Part shown: positions 7,918 to 17,900 of the stretch, in pieces
How the letters are laid out: every line of letters starts with the position of its first letter
Position numbering within the stretch: the stretch's first letter is position 1
Assembly: GCA_001579985.1 (NCBI GenBank)
Contig: LRSR01001194.1
Location: forward strand, 1-20,844
Source: Hypsibius dujardini
Taxonomy: Eukaryota; Tardigrada; Eutardigrada; Parachela; Hypsibiidae
DNA length: 20,844 nucleotides
Direction: 5' to 3'
Notes under the pieces: model-generated
What the model saw: only the letters and a program-made list of their open reading frames with translations
Told to the model about the DNA's origin: nothing
Databases searched by the model: none
Translations under genes and position numbers: made by a program

Positions 7918-8221
7918 TGTTAGGTTTACCAACAGAAAGTTGGATAGATAACAAGTTTATTAGACTGAAAGTATAGATATGTAGAAACGAGAAATGGAAG
8001 AAAGCTAACTGCTGCTATAACTAATAAAGCATATGATTATATAGCAAAGTGTTAACTATAGAACTTTTAGTAAACAGCACATACATCAGAATTACATACA
8101 AATAATTCTGATGTTACAGCAGGATAGAATTAATAGGGTAGATAGATTCACTAAGCAAGGTACTAGTGAGTAAAAGAGCTATAATGATTGGATATGGGGA
8201 CTTGATGGGCTTGGTCCAACA
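7918..8221 (-). repeat. Solo-LTR-like repeat, copy 2
   Basis: Read on the minus strand it starts TGTTGGACCAAGCCC and ends AAACCTAACA, with AATAAA conserved near the end. It is the same family and orientation as 5272-5471, but about 100 bp longer because of extra middle sequence that includes an inverted repeat (catcagaatta / taattctgatg). Together the two copies bracket UGT A. The 5-bp flanks of this copy do not match. Confidence 0.5.
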
Positions 8222-8339
8222 CATCAGCCAAGACGAGATTTAAAATCAGCCACATGCAAGGCTCCAAGCCACGCAGTCACAATCAACCAGTTTATCCGTA
8301 CATCATGTTTTTTTGTGTACTGCAACCTTGACCAACAGG

Positions 8340-8583
8340 TTCATCATTTGAGACTTCCTTCCCTTCAGTAAATTTTTCTATTCTTGATCAACAGAAGACT
8401 TTGAAGACTTTTATTAATGAATAAGGCGTACAAATTTTGAAAGCTCACGCATATCGCTTCACACAAATTTAGCCTAATAAAAAGAGTGGTGTCACACGTC
8501 CTGTGAACGACCTCACAAATTCTGTGCGGAATGGCGTTTAGTTTGTGTGAAAAGTTGAATTTTCGTATGACTTATCATACTTG
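8340..8583. repeat. Dispersed repeat, inverted copy of the UGT A intron repeat
   Basis: The inverse complement of this stretch aligns with 6588-6860 with one ~35-bp gap. Identity is highest over 8433-8581. It lies about 1 kb upstream of the UGT A start, beyond the LTR-like copy. Confidence 0.8.
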
Positions 8584-8604
8584 ATTTTTTCATGTGTACA
8601 TGTG

Positions 8605-8644
8605 TATAAATGACAATAAACGACGTCGTTTATTGTCATTTATA
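8605..8644. repeat. 40-bp perfect palindrome
   Basis: The sequence tataaatgacaataaacgac is followed at once by its exact reverse complement, without a spacer. Each strand carries AATAAA. The next base pair outward does not match, so 40 bp is the full extent. Confidence 0.97.
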
Positions 8645-9535
8645 GTGTGCTTTAACTCGTTCTCTGGTTCGAAATTTTGGATTTAAAATGAAGCGAAAGT
8701 TAAACAGCCATTATGACAGAATATAAAAACTCGAAATGACACATTTCAGACTGGATTCATATGGCTCTTGGTTCTCTTTACATCAACTTATCATATTTTT
8801 TCAACTGTCATTTGACTAGATTCGTTTTATGATGATTCAGTTTAGCTTTTGCTTTGAAAACCAAAGAGAAACCCATTTCTGTGATTTATGAAACAACAAT
8901 TTAAATGTAAACGATGAATTGCTTCGTGTTCTGCAACAATTCTTGGGAAGCTGAGATTCTGCGCTTCCCGGAACCTGAAAACAGTGATTTCGTTTCATAT
9001 TCATGTTCGCTCGACTCATCAACAGACAGCTTAATCAATTTGCGGAGTTGTGCCAAATGGTTAGAAATAAATCGATCAATTTTATGTAATCAACTCAGTT
9101 TTGAGCCCTCCAAACAACCTCTGCGACAACCAAACCTAGTTATATTGACATAAATCTTGTTGTGCGATACTTCACAGAAAGAGGAAAATGACGCTTAAAT
9201 ACGAAAGTTAGCTGATCCATGCCTAATACTTGTATCGCCCGAATCGTATTTTGAATGAGCACTTATTTCGGCTAGCGGACAAAAGTGCAGGCAGTTATAT
9301 ATTATTATTACGTCATCCAAGCAAAAATAATTTCAGGCAGTTGCTGAGCTTTTATTTTAGATTTGACCTCTTTTCTTGTTATTTGTGAAAACAATTGGAT
9401 ATCCCAATTTAAATAGCGACTAGCTGATGGTCATTGAAGGACAGAATAAAAGAGAACCCACGATGATTCACACAACTTAGCCGAAATTTGGTGAACTGGG
9501 TGTCGGAAACGTTAATTGTGAAAGCTCTGGTACGC
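8645..9535. other. No recognisable gene
   Basis: AT-rich sequence. Small frames at 8837-9022 (-) and 8914-9153 (+) overlap each other and show no motif, signal peptide or splice support. Confidence 0.5.
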
Positions 9536-10116
9536 TTAACCCTCTGGTTGCCGGGTGTTTTAGGTATACGGGTAGTGCTGGGTCAGCCAAAGTTGGCTTA
9601 AATAGGAAAAGAACCTAACTTGTATGGTTTACATGATCAGGGTTCATTTGGAACTTTCCCTGCTCCGTTAGTGCCGTACCGCCAGACGGCGCTGTTGCGC
9701 CTCCACACAACAACCTGACAACAGCTGACATTTTGCCAATAGGGAATCAAAACATTTTCCTAGTGAGTTCATTTTTTTCATTCCGCTCTCGATTGCTTGT
9801 TTACTTCATTTTCAACTGGATTTCATCGGTATGGTGGTTGGCTAGAACCCTTTTTAATTTCGAAGCCCGGAAATTTTTTTTCAGCACGCACCGCAAGTTA
9901 GTATACATGCCATTTAAGTTTAAGCCAAGTTTGCCTTAATGAGTTTTCACCACTTCCGAAAGTTTTTTTCAAAAGCTGTTTTTACTTTATATTTTACGGT
10001 TCTGTTAGAGAATCAAAACAAAAAACCGTATCAAAAAAGTGCAAATGCTCGATGAGCAAATGGAGTTTGAAGGAAGAATTAAGCCAGTGTAAGCTGACCG
10101 GCACTCAGAGGGTTAA
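9536..10116. mobile_element. piggyBac-like MITE, copy 1 (TTAA target)
   Basis: TTAA at 9536-9539 and at 10113-10116 flank inverted ends CCCTCTGGTTGCCGG and CCGGCACTCAGAGGG. TTAA duplication with a CCC-starting TIR is characteristic of piggyBac. A second copy is at 17869-18531. The interior has no transposase ORF, so it is non-autonomous. Confidence 0.8.
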
Positions 10117-10235
10117 AGTGGTATGTCAGCACAAGATTAGACTGATATTCTGGAAGCGGGTTAGAAACGTGGGGCTAATAAGCTGGGTCACAATGTATGT
10201 CGAAACAATACTGTCGGTGGTAAATTTTCGATATA

Positions 10236-10538
10236 CAGAAGGGTTATCCAGCCAAGTTGAGCCAAGTGATTTTTGCTGTTTTATTCCAACATTATCAGCA
10301 GGAGGTCGAGCATGGACCTGCTGCTCCTCGAAAAAAGAGCTCTGCAGAAGTGCTGTTGCGCCTTGTGGTTCGTTCTGATAGTTCCTGATGCGACAACCTT
10401 TATTTCTTTCTTTTTACGTATACCGGACTTGCTCTTCTTGTATCCGTGAAAGAGTGGTGTACCTAAATTGCATTCGTAGGTGAACTACTTGCTTTTCAGT
10501 CCACATGCATTAAAGATGGCGGCTGGATAACCCTTCTG
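10236..10538. mobile_element. 303-bp Tc1/mariner-like MITE
   Basis: A perfect 18-bp TIR cagaagggttatccagcc at 10236-10253 is inverted at 10521-10538. A TA dinucleotide flanks each end (10234-10235 and 10539-10540), as expected of Tc1/mariner insertion. No coding capacity. Confidence 0.78.
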
Positions 10539-10540
10539 TA

Positions 10541-10917
10541 AAATTACAATTGAGTGTCTGGTATTTTCGAGACCCAGTTTTAGAAATCACGTTCACTTCA
10601 CCGAGCAGCTGTCTCCTCGCTTGTTTTTCGAGTGAAAGTGTGACTGTCGACATACCTTCGTGTACAGTATGTTGAACCTGAAATTCGAAAGAAATAACGT
10701 CAAGTTTTTTGTCTATAGACAGCGGAAGTGACTCACCAAATGAAAGTTTGTGTCTGTGAGACAGAAAAAAAACATATAACTTGCTGAAACAGGTTACTTT
10801 AACCAGTACATGCGTCAATTACTGCATTTACGCATGAAGGTCTGGATACGCCTGAAGCGTTAGCGAGAACTTTCGTCAGTCGAATAGTTTTTGCTGTACC
10901 GCGAGACATGCAGTTCG
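10541..10917. other. No supported gene; upstream of the secreted-protein gene
   Basis: A minus-strand frame of 102 codons (10510-10818) ends inside the Tc1-like TIR and has no recognisable domain. Distal promoter sequence of the gene at 11046 probably lies here. Confidence 0.45.
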
Positions 10918-10925
10918 TATATAAA
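10918..10925 (+). promoter_or_regulatory. TATA box and initiator of the secreted-protein gene
   Basis: TATATAAA is followed about 33 bp later by TCATTC (10949-10954), an acceptable Inr with a start near 10951. This gives a 5' UTR of about 95 nt to the ATG at 11046. The spacing is typical of animal core promoters. Confidence 0.7.
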
Positions 10926-11045
10926 TCAGACAGTCCCGACTGATCAAATCATTCCGCACTCTCGATTAATAATTTCTCCTGAACTTTCTTTATTACTTGT
11001 GGCTACGACGCTGTTTCTGTAAAGTAATCTCAACTTGGACAAAAA

Positions 11046-11476
11046 ATGACTGCTGCCTTGGCTACAATTCTCCTGCTGTGCGCCTGTGCGGCCTACGCCG
11101 GTAAGTGTCTCGAAAACCATAATTAAAAATATTCTGCAAATGTATTGAAATAATACCGAAAATAACAATTGTTATGATAATTTTCTTCATTGAAGATCCC
11201 TACTCATCCTACGGACCGGCGCCACCACCGTATTCTCCTCCGTATCAGCCGTCAGGATATCAGCCACCTGCCCCAGCTCCATCGTACGGTGGTTACCAGT
11301 CACCACCGAGTTACCCGTCACCACCGAGTTACCCGTCGCCACCGAGTTACCCGTCGCCACCGAGTTACCAGTCGCCACCGAGTTACCAGTCGCCACCGAG
11401 TTACCAGTCGCCACCGAGTTACCAGTCGCCACCGAGTTACCAACCCGCACCGCCGATCGGCGGTTACGGTGGATAA
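11046..11476 (+). CDS. Secreted Pro/Tyr-rich repeat protein, two exons
   Basis: Exon 1 11046-11100 and exon 2 11196-11476 (TAA) give 111 aa. Donor GTAAGT at 11101 and acceptor TTGAAG to 11195 join in phase 1 (codon 19, GAT). Exon 1 encodes only the signal peptide: a short polar start, a hydrophobic core (LATILLLCACAA) and a likely cleavage after AYA or AYAG. The mature protein is Pro, Tyr, Ser, Gln and Gly. PAPPPYSPPYQPSGYQ leads into eight 6-residue repeats (three SPPSYP, then five SPPSYQ; 11300-11443) and a GGYGG end. It has no Cys after the signal. Such composition is usual for extracellular structural material (cuticle, eggshell, adhesive), but I recognise no specific family. The exon 1 = signal peptide layout is common among arthropod cuticle proteins. 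Confidence 0.85.
11300..11443 (+). repeat. 18-bp coding minisatellite (8 units)
   Basis: Eight in-frame 18-bp units (tcaccaccgagttacccg and variants) encode SPPSYP/Q. The first three units end in CCG and the last five in CAG, showing local homogenisation. Complementary and shifted frames give long artefactual ORFs here. Confidence 0.95.
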
Positions 11477-11586
11477 ATTCATCGTTTCTGGTTGGCATGG
11501 TTGGGCTGATCAATCTTTTGTCGTGTCACTGTCATGTCACGTGGCGTTTTGTAATGAGGGAGAAGAATTTTTTGTTAATCGGTCAT

Positions 11587-11592
11587 AATAAA
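11587..11592 (+). terminator. Poly(A) signal of the secreted-protein gene
   Basis: AATAAA 111 nt past the TAA at 11474-11476 and the first canonical signal after it, giving a short 3' UTR. Confidence 0.7.
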
Positions 11593-11593
11593 A

Positions 11594-12018
11594 TGGAAAG
11601 TAATTTATTATCAGTTAACTAGACGATATTCAATAGAAAGCCTACGCTCTGACATTGATCGACGCGTTGCGACTTCAATATACATCGGCAACAATCGCGT
11701 ACTTATTTATAATGTATCTGAAGCAAATTTCTGAATTCTGGCCAGTACCGAATATGTGAAAAAGTAACCTGAGAAGAGGGTAATTAATACCGCTCGATAA
11801 TAATAAAATGTGGTCTCAGAAAAGTAAAACAGTAATTTCTGAGCGCTGATTTGAAGAAATGAAGATCGCCCATCACGATTTTTTGCCGGAAAAAAATCGC
11901 AAACTACCGATTTTTAGGTTCTGTAGAATCGCGACCAATCCGTGGTACTTTTTGAACCCCCCCCCCTTCCCAGTAAATCAGACCCGGTGGGCCAAAACAA
12001 CTGTTACGCTTCGATCGA
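11594..12018. other. No recognisable gene
   Basis: AT-rich intergenic sequence with a C10 homopolymer near 11958-11967. It lies between the ends of the convergent plus-strand secreted-protein gene and the tentative minus-strand gene. Confidence 0.5.
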
Positions 12019-12298
12019 TCAACCAAGCGCCTGTTTCTCCCCAAATCGCTGAGCGAAAATTTCGAAGCTGTAAAAATTTGAATCAGTCGAGCAATTTCAA
12101 TATAAAACCTTATTACACTTACAAATCTGACTTCATCTCTTCACCATTCCCGGATCCTTCAAACTCCTCCTCGGCAAAAAAGCCCATTTTTAAATAATCT
12201 TGATTTTCATCATCACCGACAACTTCATCACCCATTTGTAACTGTAAACTGCTTACGGAATCAATCAAGCAACGCGTGCGGTCTTGTGGTTCGCACAT
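12019..12298 (-). CDS. Tentative 74-aa acidic protein, two exons
   Basis: Exon 1 12298-12123 starts at ATG in an AAAGATGT context. A consensus donor GTAAGTG (12122) follows codon 58 plus two bases. A 54-bp intron ends at TTTTTACAG (12068), and exon 2 12067-12019 keeps the frame and ends at TGA. The product has a polar N-terminus, an acidic middle (GDEVVGDDENQDY, FAEEEFEG) and an amphipathic end (FFEIFAQRFGEKQALG). I do not recognise the family. Support is the good splice pair, the short intron and phase agreement; against it are the small size, no canonical AATAAA seen downstream and no promoter motif. Its start is only ~66 bp from a dispersed repeat. Confidence 0.35.
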
Positions 12299-12363
12299 CT
12301 TTGCAATCAATCAGAACAGCCGCTTTTTACTGTGCGGTGACGTAGGCACCACGGATGGGTTGA

Positions 12364-12591
12364 GAGCTGAACCGCTCCGTTCCGCGTCGCGTATTCCAAG
12401 AGACAGCGCCTTATTCCTGAATCAGTCAGTGTTCGGTTGATTAGTTGATTAGTTAGTGATTAATGGTGGTTCCCGAAAGAAATGTGTATATTCTGCTGCG
12501 AGTGGTAAAGCGTTCCGCGGTTTAGGGATCTCGTTCAGCGTATACTTCACACTTCCACGCCGTCTGACCAAATTACTCAGATCATATTTCC
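12364..12591. repeat. Dispersed repeat, inverted copy of 4815-5047
   Basis: The reverse complement aligns with 4815-5047 across almost its full length, including gggatctcgtt, cttccacgccgtctgacc, the taatcaactaatcaac tract and the GC-rich gaacggagcggttcagctc end. Identity is about 85-90% by eye. The outer ends and TSD seen around the first copy are not found here, so this copy is truncated or a different subfamily. Confidence 0.85.
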
Positions 12592-13410
12592 ATGCGCCTC
12601 TCCTCCCGCGACAACTGAAATGCAAACCATGCAATTGATTGGTCGATTGTTTCAAATTAAGAAATTGTTGATAATCCGCCTTCGTTTGGTCGACTAAATT
12701 GACTATATTGATTGACTGATAATGACAATCTCAGACTGATGCCCTCTCTTTATACGCGGCGTACAAATGGAAGCGTAAATTGTTGCTCGTGCAAGTGTAA
12801 ATTTTACTCCGGTAGGGGAAAAAACTACTTCCGGTGTAACCAGAGTAAAAAAAAGTCCGCCAAAAACCCTCCAGGGCAAGAATATTCTCTTATTAATTAT
12901 GGAATTAATTATTTACCCGTCCTCATGGAATTTTGAATTAAATTCTATCGTTATTGGAATCATTCGCCATCAGTTTAGCAAGCGGGAAATCGCGACAGAA
13001 TCTCGGAGTTTCACCATCAGTGCGCAGCATTATTAATTGATTGATTGCGCATACGCAACAAAAGCAGCCGTTGCATTTCACTTTTCTTGCTTTTCTCCTG
13101 GCATTTTCTTGTTTCATCCCCCAGACTAGAATTGATTTCAAATAAAACTAATTTCTGTCATGCAGAATATTTATTTTCCCACTTCATTCCCTTGTTATCA
13201 TCTAAGAAGTGGGGAAGCTTACTGGTGGAACCAGGGCGTGGAATATTTCACGAGATTTGGAGCGTTAGCGTTGCTTTTTCTATTTCCATTTTTATCTTCT
13301 TCTAGCATATAGACTTGTTTTCGTCACAATTACCGCATGTCCACTTGAGTGGAGCTTCTGAAAATATGGCGTTTCAGGGCATTCTTTTTGGTGTGGTTGC
13401 TGTTTTTAAC
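12592..13410. other. No recognisable gene
   Basis: AT-rich with scattered gattgatt motifs (for example 13035-13048). The 86-codon frame at 13045-13305 (+) has hydrophobic stretches but no splice or homology support. Confidence 0.45.
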
Positions 13411-13713
13411 TTATTCAGCCGACCGTTGGAGTTGCGGATTCCAGGTAGGTCAAGTTGATTGATTCATTGATTGCCTGTTTCGTACTTCGGTTTGTACATG
13501 CGCTTCACTTTGATCACTGCCGCTATAGGGGTTTGAATTTAATCAATTAGAGCGAAAATCAGGGTGCAATTAAAAATAGGAGTTTCAAAAGCAACTAGGG
13601 CAGCGACAGTAATTCTGGTGGAGCATTGGTGCTGACTGTTGGAGGCAATCAATGAATCAATCAACTTGATTTGCCTGAACTTTCGCTGTTTTAACGGTCG
13701 GTCTGAACAATAA
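13411..13713. mobile_element. ~300-bp MITE-like inverted-repeat element
   Basis: The outer arms ttcagccgaccgtt (left) and aacggtcggtctgaa (right) are imperfect. The inner arm of 26 bp is perfect: caagttgattgattcattga onward at 13451-13476 is inverted at 13643-13668. The spacer is about 166 bp. The TTATT-like flanks are suggestive but not a clean duplication. Confidence 0.65.
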
Positions 13714-14945
13714 AAACTCTCCATACCGAAAGGATCTCCGGTTCTTCTTGACCTTTAGCTATCTTGTACACATGTTTTCTTTGGAATTTCGCACCGAACT
13801 GTGTGTATATTTACAAAGATTAAAATTTTATTTGAGACACGAGTATTTTTGCCCCGCTCGAGCAAATCTGCCGCCTGGAGGGCATTTTTACACCGCGAAA
13901 GTAAATTTTAGAAAAAATAATTGTTCATTTACGCGAGTAAATTTACTCGCCAAATACGACTTACCGATGCACCTTGCGCTGTACCTCCGGAGTAAATATT
14001 TTCATTGGGGCTATACAATGAGATATCTCTTAGTGAACCAAGTGACTTCTCACCGTTGCGTAGCATTCTGGACCTTTTTCCTTTTTCTTTCCCATAATTT
14101 AAATCATTACTGGTATAATTATTAAATGCTCTTCTCTTCGCGGTGCAGAGCTTCTCCGTTTGCTCCATGCTCGCAACCAGTTCTGCTCGTACAATGTTGG
14201 GCTGTCACAGAAATTAAGTCAAGTTGAAGCTAAAACGTGCGAAAATAAAAACTGAATCGGAAAGTATGGGAATAGAGAAATCACGATTTGTGCGAATTTG
14301 AGGAGCCATCAAGATAGAAACTTTCATACAAAACTAAAAATGAGAACGAGTAGAGTTTCTGGCTTAATCTAGCCAAATATCAGGCCTTAGCATTAGCTGT
14401 TTCACATTTTTTTACAAGAGGAAACACGACGCGCAAGAGTAGTTTGTTGGAGTTCCAGTTTTTGTTTCAGACTGGACTGGTGGGCAAACAGCCCAGGGGC
14501 GTGGCTACAACTGCGCCTTAGAATGGCGTCGCTTAGAAATCTCCGGCTTTCCAAATGGATCAATTTGTTATTGAAGCTTACAGGGATCTTTGTCAGCAGT
14601 CGTAAAAGCAGCATGTAACAAAAAGGCGGAAGGAAAAGGGGAGAAAGAGACTTGAAGCCTAGGCCTGCAAAAACCTGGCTCCGCCCCTAATAATTTTCAA
14701 CTCACATTTTTTTCATCCTAATCTATTCATGAATCCGAATTAAAATTGGATGAATTAAGTGTTCCAATATTCTAGAATTGCTACGTGATCTGAAATAGGA
14801 CGCAAAAAGGGATAGCAAGAAAGCGATAGCAAAAAAGGGTCACTCTCTTTGCATTGTACGCAATGTTACGTCGAAACGGCACTTTTTTTCTAATTAATTT
14901 TCCTCTATTTCATTTTAGTTGAAGTGAATCGATGGATCAACCCTG
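13714..14945. other. No recognisable gene; AT-rich spacer
   Basis: A 125-codon plus frame (13748-14125) overlaps a minus frame of 79 codons and resembles no protein I know. An 18-bp palindrome gcgagtaaatttactcgc is at 13933-13950. Inverted GC-rich motifs ggggcgtggct (14496-14506) and ggctccgcccc (14677-14687) lie 170 bp apart. Confidence 0.45.
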
Positions 14946-14951
14946 TTTATT
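14946..14951 (-). terminator. Poly(A) signal of UGT B
   Basis: AATAAA on the minus strand 28 nt past the UGT B stop codon. Confidence 0.75.
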
Positions 14952-14978
14952 CAGGAGTGAAGTCAGTCTTTATCCTTA

Positions 14979-17900
14979 TCACTCCTTCGCTTGGAAACGA
15001 ATGAGGTCTAAAAACTCCTTCTCCGAGCTTCCTCCTGGCGCCCAGGCGCCGGAAATCTTATCCACCCACGTCTGAGCGGCCTTTCCATACACCGACACTT
15101 CGCCGCCCTTCCAACCGCCGACCTTCACCACCGCCTCGTTTAGCTCCTCCACCGAGACGACCTTCGCACTCTTCAGTCCTGTATCGGGGATCAGCACTGC
15201 AGCGCCCAGCCGCTCGAGCCATTTCCCATTCTCCAATTGATCGGCGAACATCGGCCAAGCCACAACCGGTTTGCCCGACCCGAGCGCCTCAAGCGAGCTG
15301 TTCCATCCGCAATGGCTGACGAACACCGACACTGCCGCATGTGCGAGCACGAGTTTTTGCGGAGCCCAATCGAGGATCAGGAACTTGCTGTCGTTCGACC
15401 CGTCAAACTGCTTCGCGATCCCGGCTTGAATTGCGGCAGGAAGGTGTTGATGATGCTTCTCCCGCAACGCCCAGATGAACGGTTGTCCGAGAGCCAGCAA
15501 GACGTCCCCAATTATGGTCACCTGTTCCGGTTTCGGGGTCGCCACCGAGCCGAACGACACATACACCACCGAATTGACCGCTTGAGCGTCCAGCCATTTG
15601 CCCACTTTCCCTTCCGTCGCCAGTTGAGCCTCCGAGTTGGCGCCCTTCTCCTCCGGCAGCAGCGGACCGACGAAATGGAACGTCAAGGCTTTCAGCTCGC
15701 CGTTCTCGTCGATCGCTCGAATCGCTTCTTGGTCGAGCTCCCGCAGCGAATTGATGATGATCCCGCGTGCGAATTTCAAACCTGTCCTCATAGGCAGGAA
15801 CAACTTTTTCATGGCTTCCGGGACGGGCCGGGGCGCTTCTCCCGGTTCCGGGAGCTTCACGAAGGGCTCCGCGTCCGCTTCTTCGACGGTCGGGCTGTCT
15901 TCGTTTAGCATCAGCATGATCTGCAACATCGTCGCGTTCGCGGTGCAGAAGGAGTAGAACGGGATGCCGCGCTGATGGCTGATGGCCGCCGGACCGCCGA
16001 GGAAGTTGTCGGTGATGACGATATCGACGGGCGTGGCGATCCCGCTGACGGTGGAGATGTTGCCGTTGCGAACGGGAATGACGGTCATGAGTTGCGCGAA
16101 GGCGGGGAGGACAGTCTGGAAATGAACAAGGGAAGGTACTAAGCAAGCACGTAATCTGACAAGGGAAGTTTCGCGGCAGAAAAGATGTTGTGTCTGTCTG
16201 CGCAGTGTCGGGCTGGATGATCAGTGTCCGACCCCCGCTTCTTTCCTTTTCCGACCGCCTGACCAATGCTGAACGGCGGTCAGCTAGCTTATCTTTGCCA
16301 TCTTTATGGCTTTGACTTCTCCGCATCTGCTCGTCTTCGACAGGCAGATGTGAGAAGTATGGACAGTCAGTCGTGTTTGTTCCTCTTTTTCTCTCTCCTT
16401 GAACCTAATAAAAATCCCTGTCTGCCCACGGCTTCCATATTGAAACTGCTATGCGACAGAAGGTAATAAGCAAGCACATAAACTAACAAGGGATCAATTA
16501 TCTCTATCAAATTCAAATTACGCCCAAATTTTGTTCGTGAATACAACCTGCTAAACTATGATTTAAAAATATGCCTCGTGACAGAGGGGATCCCTGTTCA
16601 GTGGGGAAGAATTCGGAAAGAACCTTGTTGCAGAACAACCTGCAGCACTGCCCATAACCTCTTGATTGCTTGATTAACTGGCTTCTTTTCTGAGTTTTTC
16701 AGTTTAATTGCGATTAATTTTTGCTCTTCTCTCGACATAGTTGAAATAACTTGATTTAGCAGAAACCGGGCTTTGCTCTTGTGGTCGGTCGGCATACTCA
16801 GGAGTTTGAAATCTTTTTATGGTAAAATTTAAGTCCACAAAGCACTGGGTGATTCCATTTTTCCTACTATTTTCCATTTTTGGATTTCACAGTTTTTTGA
16901 TACTGTTCATCTCCAAATTCAGTTTGAAATCAATTGGTATCAGCAGAATCCGTTTTGGAAGTTTAGGGGCGGAGCTATGACCCAATTTCAATTCAGACGG
17001 GTAACTTCCAAGTGACATTCTTCAGTCTGCCCAGAAATGACACATAGCTCCGCCCCCTGACCAGAATGACTTTCCGGAATGACTGAAAAGATTGATTTTG
17101 AGACTACTCAGTCACCAAAATTTGTTTCGGATGCCAATGGGCGGAGCGATGCATCTATTCTCAAATATCGTTTCTTATTTTCCAGTCACGCGCAAGCCGC
17201 TCGAGAACGATCCATAGCTCCGCCCCCGTACATCTACACAAAAAATTTCTGATGTCAATCGAATTATTTCAACTGGTATCGAGCGAGCAGCAAAAATGAA
17301 AAGATGAAAATTGGAACCCGCTGATCAATCAATCGATAGGTAGTGAGCAATGCTATAGGAACTGTCGCAGTAGGATGCTTCCCGAATTTTTTTCCACTGA
17401 GCAGGGATTCTTTTGCCGAAAGGCTCATTTTCTAAAATCATAATTTGGGAGTTAGTATTCACGAAAAAAATTTGGGCGTGTTTTGAATTTGACAGATGTA
17501 ATTGACTTCTTGTAAGCTAAAAAACTAATCTTAACTAAAATTTTCAATGACTTCCTATTTTTGGGAACCAAAATTTAAAATTAATAATAATAAACATACA
17601 CCAAAACTTTAGCGACCATCGGAGAACAGAACGGAGTAAAATCAGAGAAAAACATATTAATTTACAAAATGTTACTTTGATCGGCGTTACAGGGCGTGGC
17701 TTACTAGGCTGGGCCATTTTAGACATTGAAAGACACTCAAGAAATCAATCAAGGACGCTTGACTGCCAAAAGATAAATTTACTCAATCAAATGATCAATC
17801 GAAAACAGCTGCTCGCGTTGGCTGAAATTGGCTTGAACTCGGACCGCCCCATTTTGCTGGGCCAAAGCTTAATCCTCTGGTAACCAGGTTTTTTGGGTAA

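Noticed and set aside
8650-8670. ggttcgaaatt as a possible B box or second tRNA
   Set aside because: Only a partial B-box match, with no cloverleaf, A box or terminator around it.
10510-10818. 102-codon minus ORF with weak splice-like signals
   Set aside because: It ends in a Tc1-like TIR, no family is recognised and no consistent exon partner was found.
13748-14125. 125-codon plus ORF
   Set aside because: Composition is like the AT-rich surroundings, it overlaps an opposite frame and it has no recognisable motif.
15237-15908. 223-codon plus ORF antisense to UGT B
   Set aside because: Shadow of a GC-rich exon; Arg/His/Gln-rich with no domain.
15403-16326. 307-codon minus ORF in another frame of UGT B exon 2
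   Set aside because: Arg/Ser/His-rich out-of-frame translation of the UGT exon that crosses the splice acceptor.
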